Below the pieces are notes generated by a model. That model ran no database searches and was not told where the DNA came from. It saw nothing but the letters and a program-made list of their open reading frames with translations. Position numbers and translations under genes: made by a program. DNA of 43,053 nucleotides from Rhizobium sp. AC27/96 (GTDB lineage: Bacteria > Pseudomonadota > Alphaproteobacteria > Rhizobiales > Rhizobiaceae): assembly GCF_001692325.1 (NCBI RefSeq), contig NZ_LXKN01000033.1, forward strand, positions 1 to 43,053. The letters are read 5' to 3'. Below, piece by piece: positions 7,826-15,061 of this stretch (position 1 is the stretch's first letter; each line of letters opens with the position of its first letter).

Positions 7826-8741
7826 TTTCCTGACCCGGCGCACGATCGGGGCGATCATCACGCTGTGCGTCGTGATCGCTGCCGTTTTCGCGGCAACCCG
7901 GCTTTCGGGCGATGCGATGGACTATCTGCTCCCGCCCGGAACCGATGCGGCAACCCGCGCGGCGATGGTTCAACAGCTGGGTCTCGACCAGCCGATCTGG
8001 GTGCAGTTCTTCCAGTTCGTGCGCGGGTTGCTGTCGGGCGATTTCGGCCTTAGTCTCTACGAGCGGCGGCCGGTCGCCGACATCTATGCCGAACGCCTGC
8101 CCAATACGCTGATCCTGTTTGCCTATGCGCTGTTCTTCTCCATCGCCGTTGGCGTGCCGCTCGGCATCGTCGCTGCGTTGAAACGGGGAAAGGGGATCGG
8201 GTCTATCATCATGGGGGTGGCCTTTATCGGCTATGCGACGCCGAATTTCGTCCTCGCTATCCTGATGATCCTGGTCTTTTCGCTGAGGCTGCATTGGTTT
8301 CCAAGCTCGGGCTCGGCAACGCCGCTGCATTTCGTCATGCCGGCGCTCGTGCTGTCGGCGCTCATGGTGGCCGAAATCCTGCGCTTTACCCGCAACGCCA
8401 TGCTCGACGTGATGAGCCAGGACTATATCCGCACTGCCCGTGCCAAAGGCCTGCCGAAGTTGCTGGTCATCGGCAAGCATGCGCTGCGCAATGCCGCGAT
8501 CCCTGTCGTCACCATCATCAGCCTGCAGGTGGCCGGCATGGTCGGGCGCTGCGTGCTGGTCGAGGCAGTCTTTGCCACCAAGGGCATCGGTGACCTCGTC
8601 GTCTATGCGGCCATCGGCCGTGATTATCCGGTGCTGCAGTTCGGCGTCATCTTCATTGCCAGCCTGGTGGTCATCACCTCCGTCGTCATCGACGTCATTT
8701 ATGCCCTGATCGATCCTCGTGTGAAGGTAGCCGCATCATGA
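7818..8741 (+). CDS. ABC transporter permease, oligopeptide/nickel type (DppB-like)
   Basis: A 307-residue inner-membrane permease with about six hydrophobic segments. The N-terminal part (TRRTIGAIITLCVVIAAVF) is the usual first helix, and the cytoplasmic EAA loop reads QDYIRTARAKGLPK (about 195-210), typical of DppB/OppB. I chose GTG 7818 because it overlaps the phosphoesterase stop codon; upstream in-frame codons lie inside that gene. Its 3' end overlaps the next permease in an ATGA. It forms the channel with the DppC-like partner. Confidence 0.92.
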   Translation: MLDFLTRRTIGAIITLCVVIAAVFAATRLSGDAMDYLLPPGTDAATRAAMVQQLGLDQPIWVQFFQFVRGLLSGDFGLSLYERRPVADIYAERLPNTLILFAYALFFSIAVGVPLGIVAALKRGKGIGSIIMGVAFIGYATPNFVLAILMILVFSLRLHWFPSSGSATPLHFVMPALVLSALMVAEILRFTRNAMLDVMSQDYIRTARAKGLPKLLVIGKHALRNAAIPVVTIISLQVAGMVGRCVLVEAVFATKGIGDLVVYAAIGRDYPVLQFGVIFIASLVVITSVVIDVIYALIDPRVKVAAS

Positions 8742-9658
8742 GCGACATCGCCACATCCCCGAAAACGATAGCGTTGAAACCAGCCGCCAAGGCGCCGCGA
8801 CGCACGGCCAAGAGCGGTGTCGGGCGTCTCTTGGCGAAAGCCGGGCTGATGCCGTGCGTTTATCTCGCCGCCCTTGCCGTTGTTCTTGCTTTGGCGCTCG
8901 CAGGCCCCGCGATTGCACCATTCGATCCCAATGCGCAGACGCTGCTTGCCCGTCTTCGTCCGCCTGTTGGTTTCGACCGGGCGATGGCAACCCACCTGCT
9001 CGGCACGGATGAGCTCGGACGCGACGTTCTTTCGCGTACCCTGTCCGGCCTGCAATTGACGATGCTGATCGCGCTTGCCGGCAGCTTCATCAGCCTCCTC
9101 GTCGGTGTCGCTTTCGGGGTGGTCGCCGGATATTTCCGCGGCCGGCTCGGTGCCTTCCTGATCGCCATCGTCGATGTTCAGATGGCCGTTCCCTTCACGC
9201 TGATCGCGCTTCTGACGATTGCCATGCTTGGGAACTCGCTGGCGGTGCTGATTTCCGTCATCGGGCTTTCCGGCTGGGAAGTCTATGCCCGTGTCGTGCG
9301 CGCTCAGGTGCTGTCTGTCTCGCGGCAGCCTTTCATCGAAGCGTCGAGGGCAGCCGGTGCCTCGCATGCGCGCATCCTCTTCCGTCACATTCTCCCGAAT
9401 GTGACGTCGCCGATCATCGTTATCTGGACCATGACCTTCTCCGCCTTGATCCTCCTGGAATCGTCGCTGTCGTTCCTCGGTCTCGGCGTCCAGCCGCCGA
9501 CCGCGACGCTGGGTTCGATGGTGGGGGCTGGCCGAGATTATCTTGCCACAGCTCCCTGGGTCGCTTTGGCGCCATCGCTGATGATCATGGTCGTGTCGTT
9601 GCTGGTGCTGTTGATCGGCGACTGGCTGCGCGATGCGCTCGACGTAAAACTGAAATAG
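8738..9658 (+). CDS. ABC transporter permease, oligopeptide/nickel type (DppC-like)
   Basis: A 306-residue permease. An Ala/Lys-rich cytoplasmic N-terminus (about 1-38) precedes the first membrane helix (CVYLAALAVVLALALAG), followed by the DppC/OppC signature HLLGTDELGRDVLSR (about 86-100) and the EAA loop EASRAAGASHARILFRH. The start overlaps the DppB-like stop (ATGA at 8738). The stop codon forms the edge of a strong hairpin at 9657-9687, which separates it from the binding-protein gene. Confidence 0.93.
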   Translation: MSDIATSPKTIALKPAAKAPRRTAKSGVGRLLAKAGLMPCVYLAALAVVLALALAGPAIAPFDPNAQTLLARLRPPVGFDRAMATHLLGTDELGRDVLSRTLSGLQLTMLIALAGSFISLLVGVAFGVVAGYFRGRLGAFLIAIVDVQMAVPFTLIALLTIAMLGNSLAVLISVIGLSGWEVYARVVRAQVLSVSRQPFIEASRAAGASHARILFRHILPNVTSPIIVIWTMTFSALILLESSLSFLGLGVQPPTATLGSMVGAGRDYLATAPWVALAPSLMIMVVSLLVLLIGDWLRDALDVKLK

Positions 9659-9687
9659 GTCGCCCGCGGCCGGGCCGCTGGCGACCT
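9657..9687 (+). promoter_or_regulatory. Intercistronic hairpin between permease and binding-protein genes
   Basis: Outer arms AGGTCGCC and GGCGACCT (8 bp, perfect) enclose inner arms GCGGCC and GGCCGC. It begins within the DppC-like stop codon, has no T-run, and lies 84 nt before the binding-protein start. It could act as an RNA-processing or decay barrier that sets different mRNA levels for permeases and binding protein. Confidence 0.55.
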
Positions 9688-9770
9688 CGCATTCAAGCCC
9701 CTTTATCTCATGCCCTGCCGCGCCGCGCGCCGGACGGAAGGGGAAACCTTGCTCTCAAGAGGGACACGTC

Positions 9771-11324
9771 ATGACATCGAAAACAACGCTCGCGCTGACC
9801 GCGGCGCTGCTGTTCTCCACCTCGGCCATGGCCGCCGATCTGCGGGTCGGCGTTCAGAACCTTCCGCCATTCCTGGATCCCGGCAAGGACTTCAGCAATA
9901 CGGGCTCGCAAATGTACTACAACGCCTTCGATCCGCTGATCGAGAAGGATTATTCCAAGCCGGAAGCAGCCTTCAAGCCGGGGATTGCAACTTCGTGGAA
10001 GCAGGTCTCTCCGACCGTATTCGAAGTCAAGATCCGCAACGACGTCAAGTTTCAGAACGGTGACCCGCTGACGGTCGACGATGTCGTCTTCACCTTCGAG
10101 CGCCTGCTCAAGGACATGACGCCGGAGTTTGCCGGCATCCATCGCCAGTTTTTCGCCAATTTCGTCAAGGTCGAAGCCATTGACGAGAGCACCGTCCGTT
10201 TCACGACGGAGAAGCCGGAACCGCTCTTCGAGACGCTCCTCAACACCTCGGAAGGATCGATCGTTCCGAAGAAGTACATTATGGGCCTTTCGGGCGATCC
10301 GAATGCGCTTGAGAAATCCGACTTCGACGCTTTCGCGCTGAAGCCGATCGGCACCGGCCCCTACAAGATTACCCAATACACGCCGAATGAAAGCCTGACC
10401 TACACGCGCTTCGACGGCTTCTTCGGTGAGAAGGCGCCGTTTGAAACGGTCTCCATCCGTCGTGTCCCGGAAATGGCCGCGCGCACAACGGCGCTTGCCA
10501 ATGGTGAAGTCGATCTCATCACCAACGTACCGCCGGACCAGCTCGACGCGATCGCCTCCAATCCGCAGCTCAAGATCGAAGGCGCCGTCACGCCGCTCTT
10601 CCACGTCGTCATCTTCAACACGAAGAACGGCGTGCTGAAGGACAAGCGGATCCGCGAGGCGCTGAGTCTGGCGATCGACCGCGACCTGCTCAACGAGTCG
10701 CTGTGGCTCGGCAAGGCCGTCGTTCCCAGCACCCATACCTATCCGCAGTATGGTGCGCTTTACATGCCGGAGCTGAAGACCTTTGAATACAATCCGGAGA
10801 AGGCAAAGCAGCTCTTGAAAGAGGCCGGCTATGACGGCTCGCCCGTGCGCTACGATACCGACGCCACCTACTATACCAACGGGCTTTTGGCGGCGCAGGC
10901 GATCAAGGAAATGTGGGCAGCCGTCGGTGTTCCGATGAACATCAACGTCACGCCAAAGTGGACGGCCGCCAATCCCGACATGGACGCGCGTAACTGGTCG
11001 AACCCGATGTACTTTGCCGACCCAGCCGGCTCCTTCGGCACGATGTGGGCTCCCAAGGGCGCAGGTACGGAAGCCTCATGGTCGTCCACGCCAGCCTATG
11101 ATGCCATGTGGGAGCGGTTCCGCTATTCCACTGACGTCAACGAGCGCAAGAAGGCCTATGCCGAAATGATGGAGCATGTGAAGGACGAAGCGCCGTTCAT
11201 CCCGCTCTATCGGCCGTACGAGTCTTACGGCATGAGCCGGAAGATCGACTGGAAGCCGCTGCCCGGACATATTCCCTATGTTCTCGACTTCCGCGCCGGC
11301 GCCGTCTCAATCGCCACCAATTGA
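9771..11324 (+). CDS. ABC transporter substrate-binding protein, family 5
   Basis: A 517-residue periplasmic binding protein of the SBP_bac_5 family. A signal peptide is clear: basic start (MTSK), hydrophobic core (LALTAALLF) and an A-M-A cleavage site near residue 21. Family landmarks follow: FDPLIEKDY, IATSWKQVSPTVFEVKIR, FQNGDPLTVDDVVFTFERL and KRIREALSLAIDRDLL. Family members bind peptides, nickel, opines, cyclic glucans or sugars, so the ligand is not fixed by homology. The flanking phosphatases suggest a phosphorylated or phosphoester-containing ligand. Hairpins lie both before and after the gene. Confidence 0.93.
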   Translation: MTSKTTLALTAALLFSTSAMAADLRVGVQNLPPFLDPGKDFSNTGSQMYYNAFDPLIEKDYSKPEAAFKPGIATSWKQVSPTVFEVKIRNDVKFQNGDPLTVDDVVFTFERLLKDMTPEFAGIHRQFFANFVKVEAIDESTVRFTTEKPEPLFETLLNTSEGSIVPKKYIMGLSGDPNALEKSDFDAFALKPIGTGPYKITQYTPNESLTYTRFDGFFGEKAPFETVSIRRVPEMAARTTALANGEVDLITNVPPDQLDAIASNPQLKIEGAVTPLFHVVIFNTKNGVLKDKRIREALSLAIDRDLLNESLWLGKAVVPSTHTYPQYGALYMPELKTFEYNPEKAKQLLKEAGYDGSPVRYDTDATYYTNGLLAAQAIKEMWAAVGVPMNINVTPKWTAANPDMDARNWSNPMYFADPAGSFGTMWAPKGAGTEASWSSTPAYDAMWERFRYSTDVNERKKAYAEMMEHVKDEAPFIPLYRPYESYGMSRKIDWKPLPGHIPYVLDFRAGAVSIATN

Positions 11325-11334
11325 TCGCATTGTG

Positions 11335-11361
11335 CCACCGGGTTGTTCCGCAACCCGGTGG
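11335..11361 (+). promoter_or_regulatory. Intercistronic hairpin after the family 5 binding-protein gene
   Basis: Perfect 11-bp arms CCACCGGGTTG and CAACCCGGTGG with a 5-nt loop, starting 10 nt after the binding-protein stop codon and ending about 30 nt before the ATPase start. There is no T-run after it. It probably protects the upstream message from 3' decay or partly stops transcription, giving more binding protein than ATPase. Confidence 0.6.
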
Positions 11362-11392
11362 CCTCCTCCCATTCGTCCATTTGAGGCCCACG

Positions 11393-13201
11393 ATGGCTAC
11401 GGCACCGCTTCTTTCCGTCGAAAATCTCCGCGTCAGCTTTCAGACTGACAATGGCAAGCTCATTGCGGTCGACGATCTTTCGTTTGGTATCGAAGCGGGC
11501 GAGTGTGTTGCCGTCGTGGGGGAGTCCGGATCAGGGAAGTCAGTGACCGCGATGGCGATCCTCGGCCTCACCGCCTTCAACGGCGGTCATATCGACCATG
11601 GCGCCTTGAAATTCTCAAGGCGCCATGGAAGCGTCAGCGATCTCGCAACCCTGCCCGAGGTGGAGCTTGAGAGGGTACGCGGCGACGAGATCGCCATGAT
11701 CTTCCAGGAGCCGATGACCAGCCTGAACCCCGTCTTCACCATCGGCGAGCAAATCGCCGAAGTCGTCAGGCATCATAGGAACCTCGGCAGCAAGGAGGCC
11801 GCGGCGCGAGCGCTCGAACTGCTGAAGCGCGTCCGCATTCCAGAAGCCGAGACCCGCTTTCGGCAATTTCCGCATGAGCTATCGGGCGGCATGCGTCAGC
11901 GCGTCGTCATTGCCATGGCGCTTGCCTGTTCGCCGCGGCTTCTGATTGCCGATGAACCGACGACGGCGCTGGACGTGACCATCCAGGCGCAGATCCTCGA
12001 TCTGTTGAAGGAGCTCGCCCGGCAGGACGGAATGTCGCTGCTGTTCATTACCCATGACATGGGCGTCGTCGCCGAAATTGCCGATCGGGTCGTCGTCATG
12101 CGCCAGGGGCGTAAGGTCGAGGAGAACCTCACGGCTGATTTGTTTGCAGCACCGACAGAAGCCTACACACGCCAACTGCTGAATGCTGTTCCAAAACTTG
12201 GCTCGATGGCCGCCTTTACCGGACCCCGCGCCTTTGGCGACGAGACGCCGGATTTACCGGTGGGCCAGGAAGGAACCAAAGCGGAGAAACAGCCGCTTCT
12301 GCGCGTACGCGATCTGGTGACCCGTTTTCCGGTCCGAAAGGGGGTATTCCAGCGGCACGTCGCCAATATTCATGCCGTCGAGAATGTCTCGTTCGACCTG
12401 CGTGAAGGTGAAACGCTGGCTCTGGTCGGCGAGTCCGGTTGCGGTAAATCGACGACCGGCCGCTCCATCCTGCGTCTGATTGAGCCGACATCCGGGAATG
12501 TCGAGCTTGCCGGGGAAGATCTTCTTTCTCTTTCAGGGCCGAGGCTGCAGGCGCGCCGGCGCGACATGCAGATCGTCTTTCAGGATCCCTATGCGGCTCT
12601 CGATCCGCGCTTGACGGCATTCGACCAGGTGGCGGAGCCGCTGATCGTCCACCGCGTCGAAATGGGCACGGCGTTGCGTGACAGGGTGGTGAATCTGTTG
12701 GAAAGAGTCGGTCTGTCAGCCGACCATCTCGACCGCTACCCACATGAATTCTCCGGCGGCCAGCGCCAGCGCCTATGTATCGCTCGCGCCTTGACGCTCT
12801 CACCGAAGATCATCGTTGCCGACGAGCCCGTCTCGGCACTTGACGTCTCCATCCAGGCGCAGGTGGTCAACCTGATGATCGAGCTTCAACAGGAGTTCGG
12901 CCTCTCCTATCTGTTCATCTCGCATGATATGGCGGTGGTGGAACGAATGAGCCATCGGGTGGCGGTCATGTGCATGGGCCGGATCGTCGAGATCGGCACG
13001 CGCGCCGATGTCTTCGGCAATCCCAGTCACGCCTATACACGTGCGCTGTTGTCGGCTGTGCCGAATCCGGATCCGGCGAGAAGGCGGGTCAATGCGGTTG
13101 TTGCCGATCCGTCAGGATCTCCGCTGAAGCCGGTCGGACATGTAGCCCCTGAGGCAATCTACCAAAAGGTTTCAGACGACCACTATGTGCTCTCGGATTG
13201 A
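11393..13201 (+). CDS. Fused double ATP-binding subunit of the oligopeptide-type ABC importer
   Basis: A 602-residue protein with two complete nucleotide-binding domains in tandem, i.e. DppD and DppF fused (YejF/GsiA arrangement). First domain: Walker A GESGSGKS 43-50, signature LSGGMRQR 163-170, Walker B and DEPTTALD 184-194. Second domain: Walker A GESGCGKS 346-353, signature FSGGQRQR 453-460, DEPVSALD at about 477-484. Each ends with the oligopeptide-type C-terminal region (AYTRQLLNAVPK, AYTRALLSAVPN). ATG 11393 is chosen because the longer frame begins with TTG in the binding-protein stop region and reads through the hairpin. Last gene of the operon; a terminator follows. Confidence 0.93.
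   Translation: MATAPLLSVENLRVSFQTDNGKLIAVDDLSFGIEAGECVAVVGESGSGKSVTAMAILGLTAFNGGHIDHGALKFSRRHGSVSDLATLPEVELERVRGDEIAMIFQEPMTSLNPVFTIGEQIAEVVRHHRNLGSKEAAARALELLKRVRIPEAETRFRQFPHELSGGMRQRVVIAMALACSPRLLIADEPTTALDVTIQAQILDLLKELARQDGMSLLFITHDMGVVAEIADRVVVMRQGRKVEENLTADLFAAPTEAYTRQLLNAVPKLGSMAAFTGPRAFGDETPDLPVGQEGTKAEKQPLLRVRDLVTRFPVRKGVFQRHVANIHAVENVSFDLREGETLALVGESGCGKSTTGRSILRLIEPTSGNVELAGEDLLSLSGPRLQARRRDMQIVFQDPYAALDPRLTAFDQVAEPLIVHRVEMGTALRDRVVNLLERVGLSADHLDRYPHEFSGGQRQRLCIARALTLSPKIIVADEPVSALDVSIQAQVVNLMIELQQEFGLSYLFISHDMAVVERMSHRVAVMCMGRIVEIGTRADVFGNPSHAYTRALLSAVPNPDPARRRVNAVVADPSGSPLKPVGHVAPEAIYQKVSDDHYVLSD
11596..11628. repeat. Long inverted repeat inside the ATPase gene
   Basis: Perfect 14-bp arms CCATGGCGCCTTGA and TCAAGGCGCCATGG around a 5-nt loop, wholly inside coding sequence between Walker A and the Q-loop of the first ATPase domain. 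It encodes HGALKFSRRHG, a surface-loop region. Perfect 14-bp arms are unusual inside a gene. Confidence 0.7.
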
Positions 13202-13263
13202 GGCTCGCTGGAGCTCCGCCAGCGCAAATAAGTCAATCGTCGGCTGCGCCGACGCCCACGGTC

Positions 13264-13291
13264 CCAATCCCATGAGACATGGGATTGGTTT
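13264..13291 (+). terminator. Intrinsic terminator of the oligopeptide-type ABC operon
   Basis: Perfect 11-bp stem CCAATCCCATG / CATGGGATTGG with a 3-nt loop followed by TTT, 63 bp after the ATPase stop. It probably ends the operon that starts at 6956. It also lies downstream of the convergent cold-shock gene (stop at 13355); the opposite strand shows no T-run. Confidence 0.65.
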
Positions 13292-13354
13292 AGCCCGGCC
13301 CAATTTCTTATATTGAATCAGGCTAATCCGTAGACATTCGTCTAACCGATACGA

Positions 13355-13558
13355 TCAGAGTACGCTGACGTTTTCGGCCTTCGACTTGCCGGTCTTGCGA
13401 TCCTGGCCCAATTCGTAGCTGACCTTTTCACCTTCTCTGAGCGAACCGCCCCGCTGCAAGGCAGACACATGAACGAACACATCCGCTCCCCCGTTCTCGG
13501 GGGTAATGAAGCCAAAACCCTTGTCTTCATTGAAAAACTTTACGGTCCCTGTAGGCAT
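13355..13558 (-). CDS. cspA: Cold-shock domain protein (CspA family)
   Basis: A 67-residue protein that is a single cold-shock OB-fold. RNP1 reads KGFGFITP (about 13-20) and RNP2 VFVHVSAL (about 27-34), with the usual N-terminal TGTVKFFN. Such proteins bind single-stranded RNA and DNA as chaperones. The start has GAGGA 6 nt upstream. Rhizobia carry many CspA paralogues, so the symbol marks the family only. The long region upstream to 13927 is gene-free and could hold an extended 5' leader, as is common in cold-shock genes. Confidence 0.93.
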   Translation of the reverse strand: MPTGTVKFFNEDKGFGFITPENGGADVFVHVSALQRGGSLREGEKVSYELGQDRKTGKSKAENVSVL

Positions 13559-13927
13559 AACACTTCCTCTTAATCTTCGACGGCCATCTAGCTCGCCCGA
13601 CGACCTTATAGCTCGTAAGCTTCATGATCAACAATACGCCATGTTTCTGTAGTTTCGGCATTCACCGGAAATCTGGGCATTGAGCCGGACTTTGGCGAGC
13701 GACCGCCTCGAACACCAGTCTCAAGGTGGATCGGTAGCGTCGGTCACCCGGAGCCTAAAAAACGATCACCTCTTTCTGATCCACGAGAACCCATGCATTC
13801 AATGCATGGGTGGAATGATGGATTGTCTCTGTTTTAAATCGATTGAAATGGCTATATCTCAATCATCGAAACGACGCCGGAGCCAAGCAAGGTTGCTGAC
13901 GTCATAGCCCTCAGAAAGGGGATTATC
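13559..13927. other. Gene-free region between cspA and the DUF1127 gene
   Basis: The 369 bp separate two divergent small genes, so promoters for both lie here. The clearest structure is a 23-bp palindrome at 13789-13811. Immediately before the DUF1127 start there is an AAGGGG box at 13916-13921. I see no ORF with coding character and no GGAAC-type stress promoter. A small RNA cannot be excluded. Confidence 0.5.
13789..13811. repeat. Perfect 23-bp palindrome upstream of the DUF1127 gene
   Basis: Arms ACCCATGCATT and AATGCATGGGT flank a single central C. It lies 117 bp before the DUF1127 start. It has no T-run, so it is not a standard terminator. It could be an operator or a hairpin in a leader RNA. 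Confidence 0.6.
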
Positions 13928-14074
13928 ATGAACGTAGCACGCTCTTTCAACAACTGGCGCCGGTTCCGTCAGACCGTTAACGAACTTGGTCGCATGTCCA
14001 GCCGCGAGCTGGAAGACCTTGGCATCGACCGGGCTGATATCCGCACCGTCGCCCGCGCATCGCTTGCGCGTTAA
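13928..14074 (+). CDS. DUF1127 family micro-protein
   Basis: A 48-residue protein with the DUF1127 pattern: a basic/aromatic N-terminal helix (FNNWRRFRQTVNEL) and the signature SSRELEDLGIDRADI followed by RTVARASLAR. An AAGGGG ribosome-binding site lies 6 nt before the ATG and a clear terminator follows the stop, so this is a complete monocistronic gene. Small DUF1127 proteins are known in Alphaproteobacteria as RNA-binding regulators linked to phosphate metabolism and RNA turnover (the CcaF1 work in Rhodobacter). Whether this copy acts similarly is inference. Confidence 0.88.
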   Translation: MNVARSFNNWRRFRQTVNELGRMSSRELEDLGIDRADIRTVARASLAR

Positions 14075-14104
14075 TTGCATAGCATTTAATCTTCCTGATT
14101 GCTC

Positions 14105-14132
14105 AACGCCCGCTCATGACGCGGGCGTTTTT
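14105..14132 (+). terminator. Intrinsic terminator of the DUF1127 gene
   Basis: Perfect 9-bp stem AACGCCCGC / GCGGGCGTT with a 7-nt loop, running into a stretch of five T. It begins 30 nt after the stop codon. Confidence 0.85.
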
Positions 14133-14267
14133 GCGTTTCGGCTTCGGATCGAAGCCGGTTTGCACGGCAAGCCGTTGCCGAGCGGCGACCTCAATCCAAG
14201 CCCGATAATTGCGGTCGATATCGCTTTGGGTTCGAAATTCGAATAGTTTGGCTGGTCGCACCTCCCA

Positions 14268-14831
14268 TTATGGAGAGGCATCCGCCGTTCCGCGTGCTGA
14301 TACCAACCTCACGAGCGTTGCCGCCGAAACAGGTTTTGCGACGAAGGCCATCCCCCGGGCAAGGTCCGAACGGGCCATCCGGACAAACCCCGATACGATG
14401 ATGATCCTGGTCTTCGGCCACAGAGACAAAACTCTCCTGGCAAGGCCGAGACCATCCATCGATCCCGACATGTTGATATCCGTGTAGAGGGTATCGATCC
14501 GGTTTTGCTTAAAGAGCACCAGGGCTTCATCGGCATTGGTTGCTTCAAGTGTGTCGAAACCGGCCCCCTTGAGAATATCGATAGCGTCAAGACGCAGAAT
14601 TGGCTCGTCCTCGACGATCAGCACTCGATGGCGTCGGTTCGTTTCCCGCGCATCGGCCTGGTTGCGCGCCAAGATTTCGGCGCCGTCATGGGATGCCCGC
14701 GTCTGTTCCATCAAATCGCGTTCCGCGACAGCCTGCAGCCAATGCTCATGGTCCTTGCCCTGAGGTCGCCCCGCGTGCTGCCACAGGTCATAGGCGCGCG
14801 CGTTGATCCAAGCCATTCTTTCATCCGTCAT
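14268..14831 (-). CDS. DUF2934-receiver fusion protein (single-domain response regulator type)
   Basis: A 187-residue protein. Residues 5-39 are a DUF2934 motif (RAYDLWQHAGRPQGKDHEHW), about 30 residues act as a linker, and residues 68-180 are a response-regulator receiver domain: acidic pair E74-D75, phospho-acceptor D118 in YTDINM, S147 in IVSGF and K166 in AKP. No output domain follows. A GGAGG lies 3 nt before ATG 14834 but 6 nt before ATG 14831, so I prefer 14831. A near-perfect sigma-EcfG promoter lies just upstream. The receiver is a paralogue of the one at 24820. Probably part of the general stress network; its partner kinase is unknown. Confidence 0.85.
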   Translation of the reverse strand: MTDERMAWINARAYDLWQHAGRPQGKDHEHWLQAVAERDLMEQTRASHDGAEILARNQADARETNRRHRVLIVEDEPILRLDAIDILKGAGFDTLEATNADEALVLFKQNRIDTLYTDINMSGSMDGLGLARRVLSLWPKTRIIIVSGFVRMARSDLARGMAFVAKPVSAATLVRLVSARGTADASP

Positions 14832-14854
14832 CATATTCCTCCGTTATCGCCTCT

Positions 14855-14879
14855 AACGTCGACGGACGGGCGCGGTTCC
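14855..14879 (-). promoter_or_regulatory. Sigma-EcfG (general stress) promoter for the DUF2934-receiver gene
   Basis: Read on the minus strand: GGAAC, 16 nt, CGTT, which matches the known EcfG consensus exactly. The -10 box ends 24 nt before the start codon, leaving a short leader with GGAGG. Confidence 0.75.
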
Positions 14880-15007
14880 GGGCCAATATGAAAGTTTCGA
14901 AAAAGTGACCGGACGGTGCGAGTTCACTGCTCGTTGGTCCCATCGCGCCCCTCATCGCTAGTGGCTGAGTGGCGGCCGCGCTATTGGCAGAAGTGTCCCG
15001 ATCCGAC

Positions 15008-15033
15008 GGAACAAAGCGCGCCATTACCGTGTT
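15008..15033 (+). promoter_or_regulatory. Possible weak EcfG promoter for glgX
   Basis: GGAAC is followed after 18 nt by GTT (17 nt plus TGTT), one base longer than in the two better boxes of this window. It lies 29-54 nt before the glgX start. Plausible but weak. Confidence 0.35.
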
Positions 15034-15061
15034 TCTGGTGCGCATTAACGATGAGGGTTCC

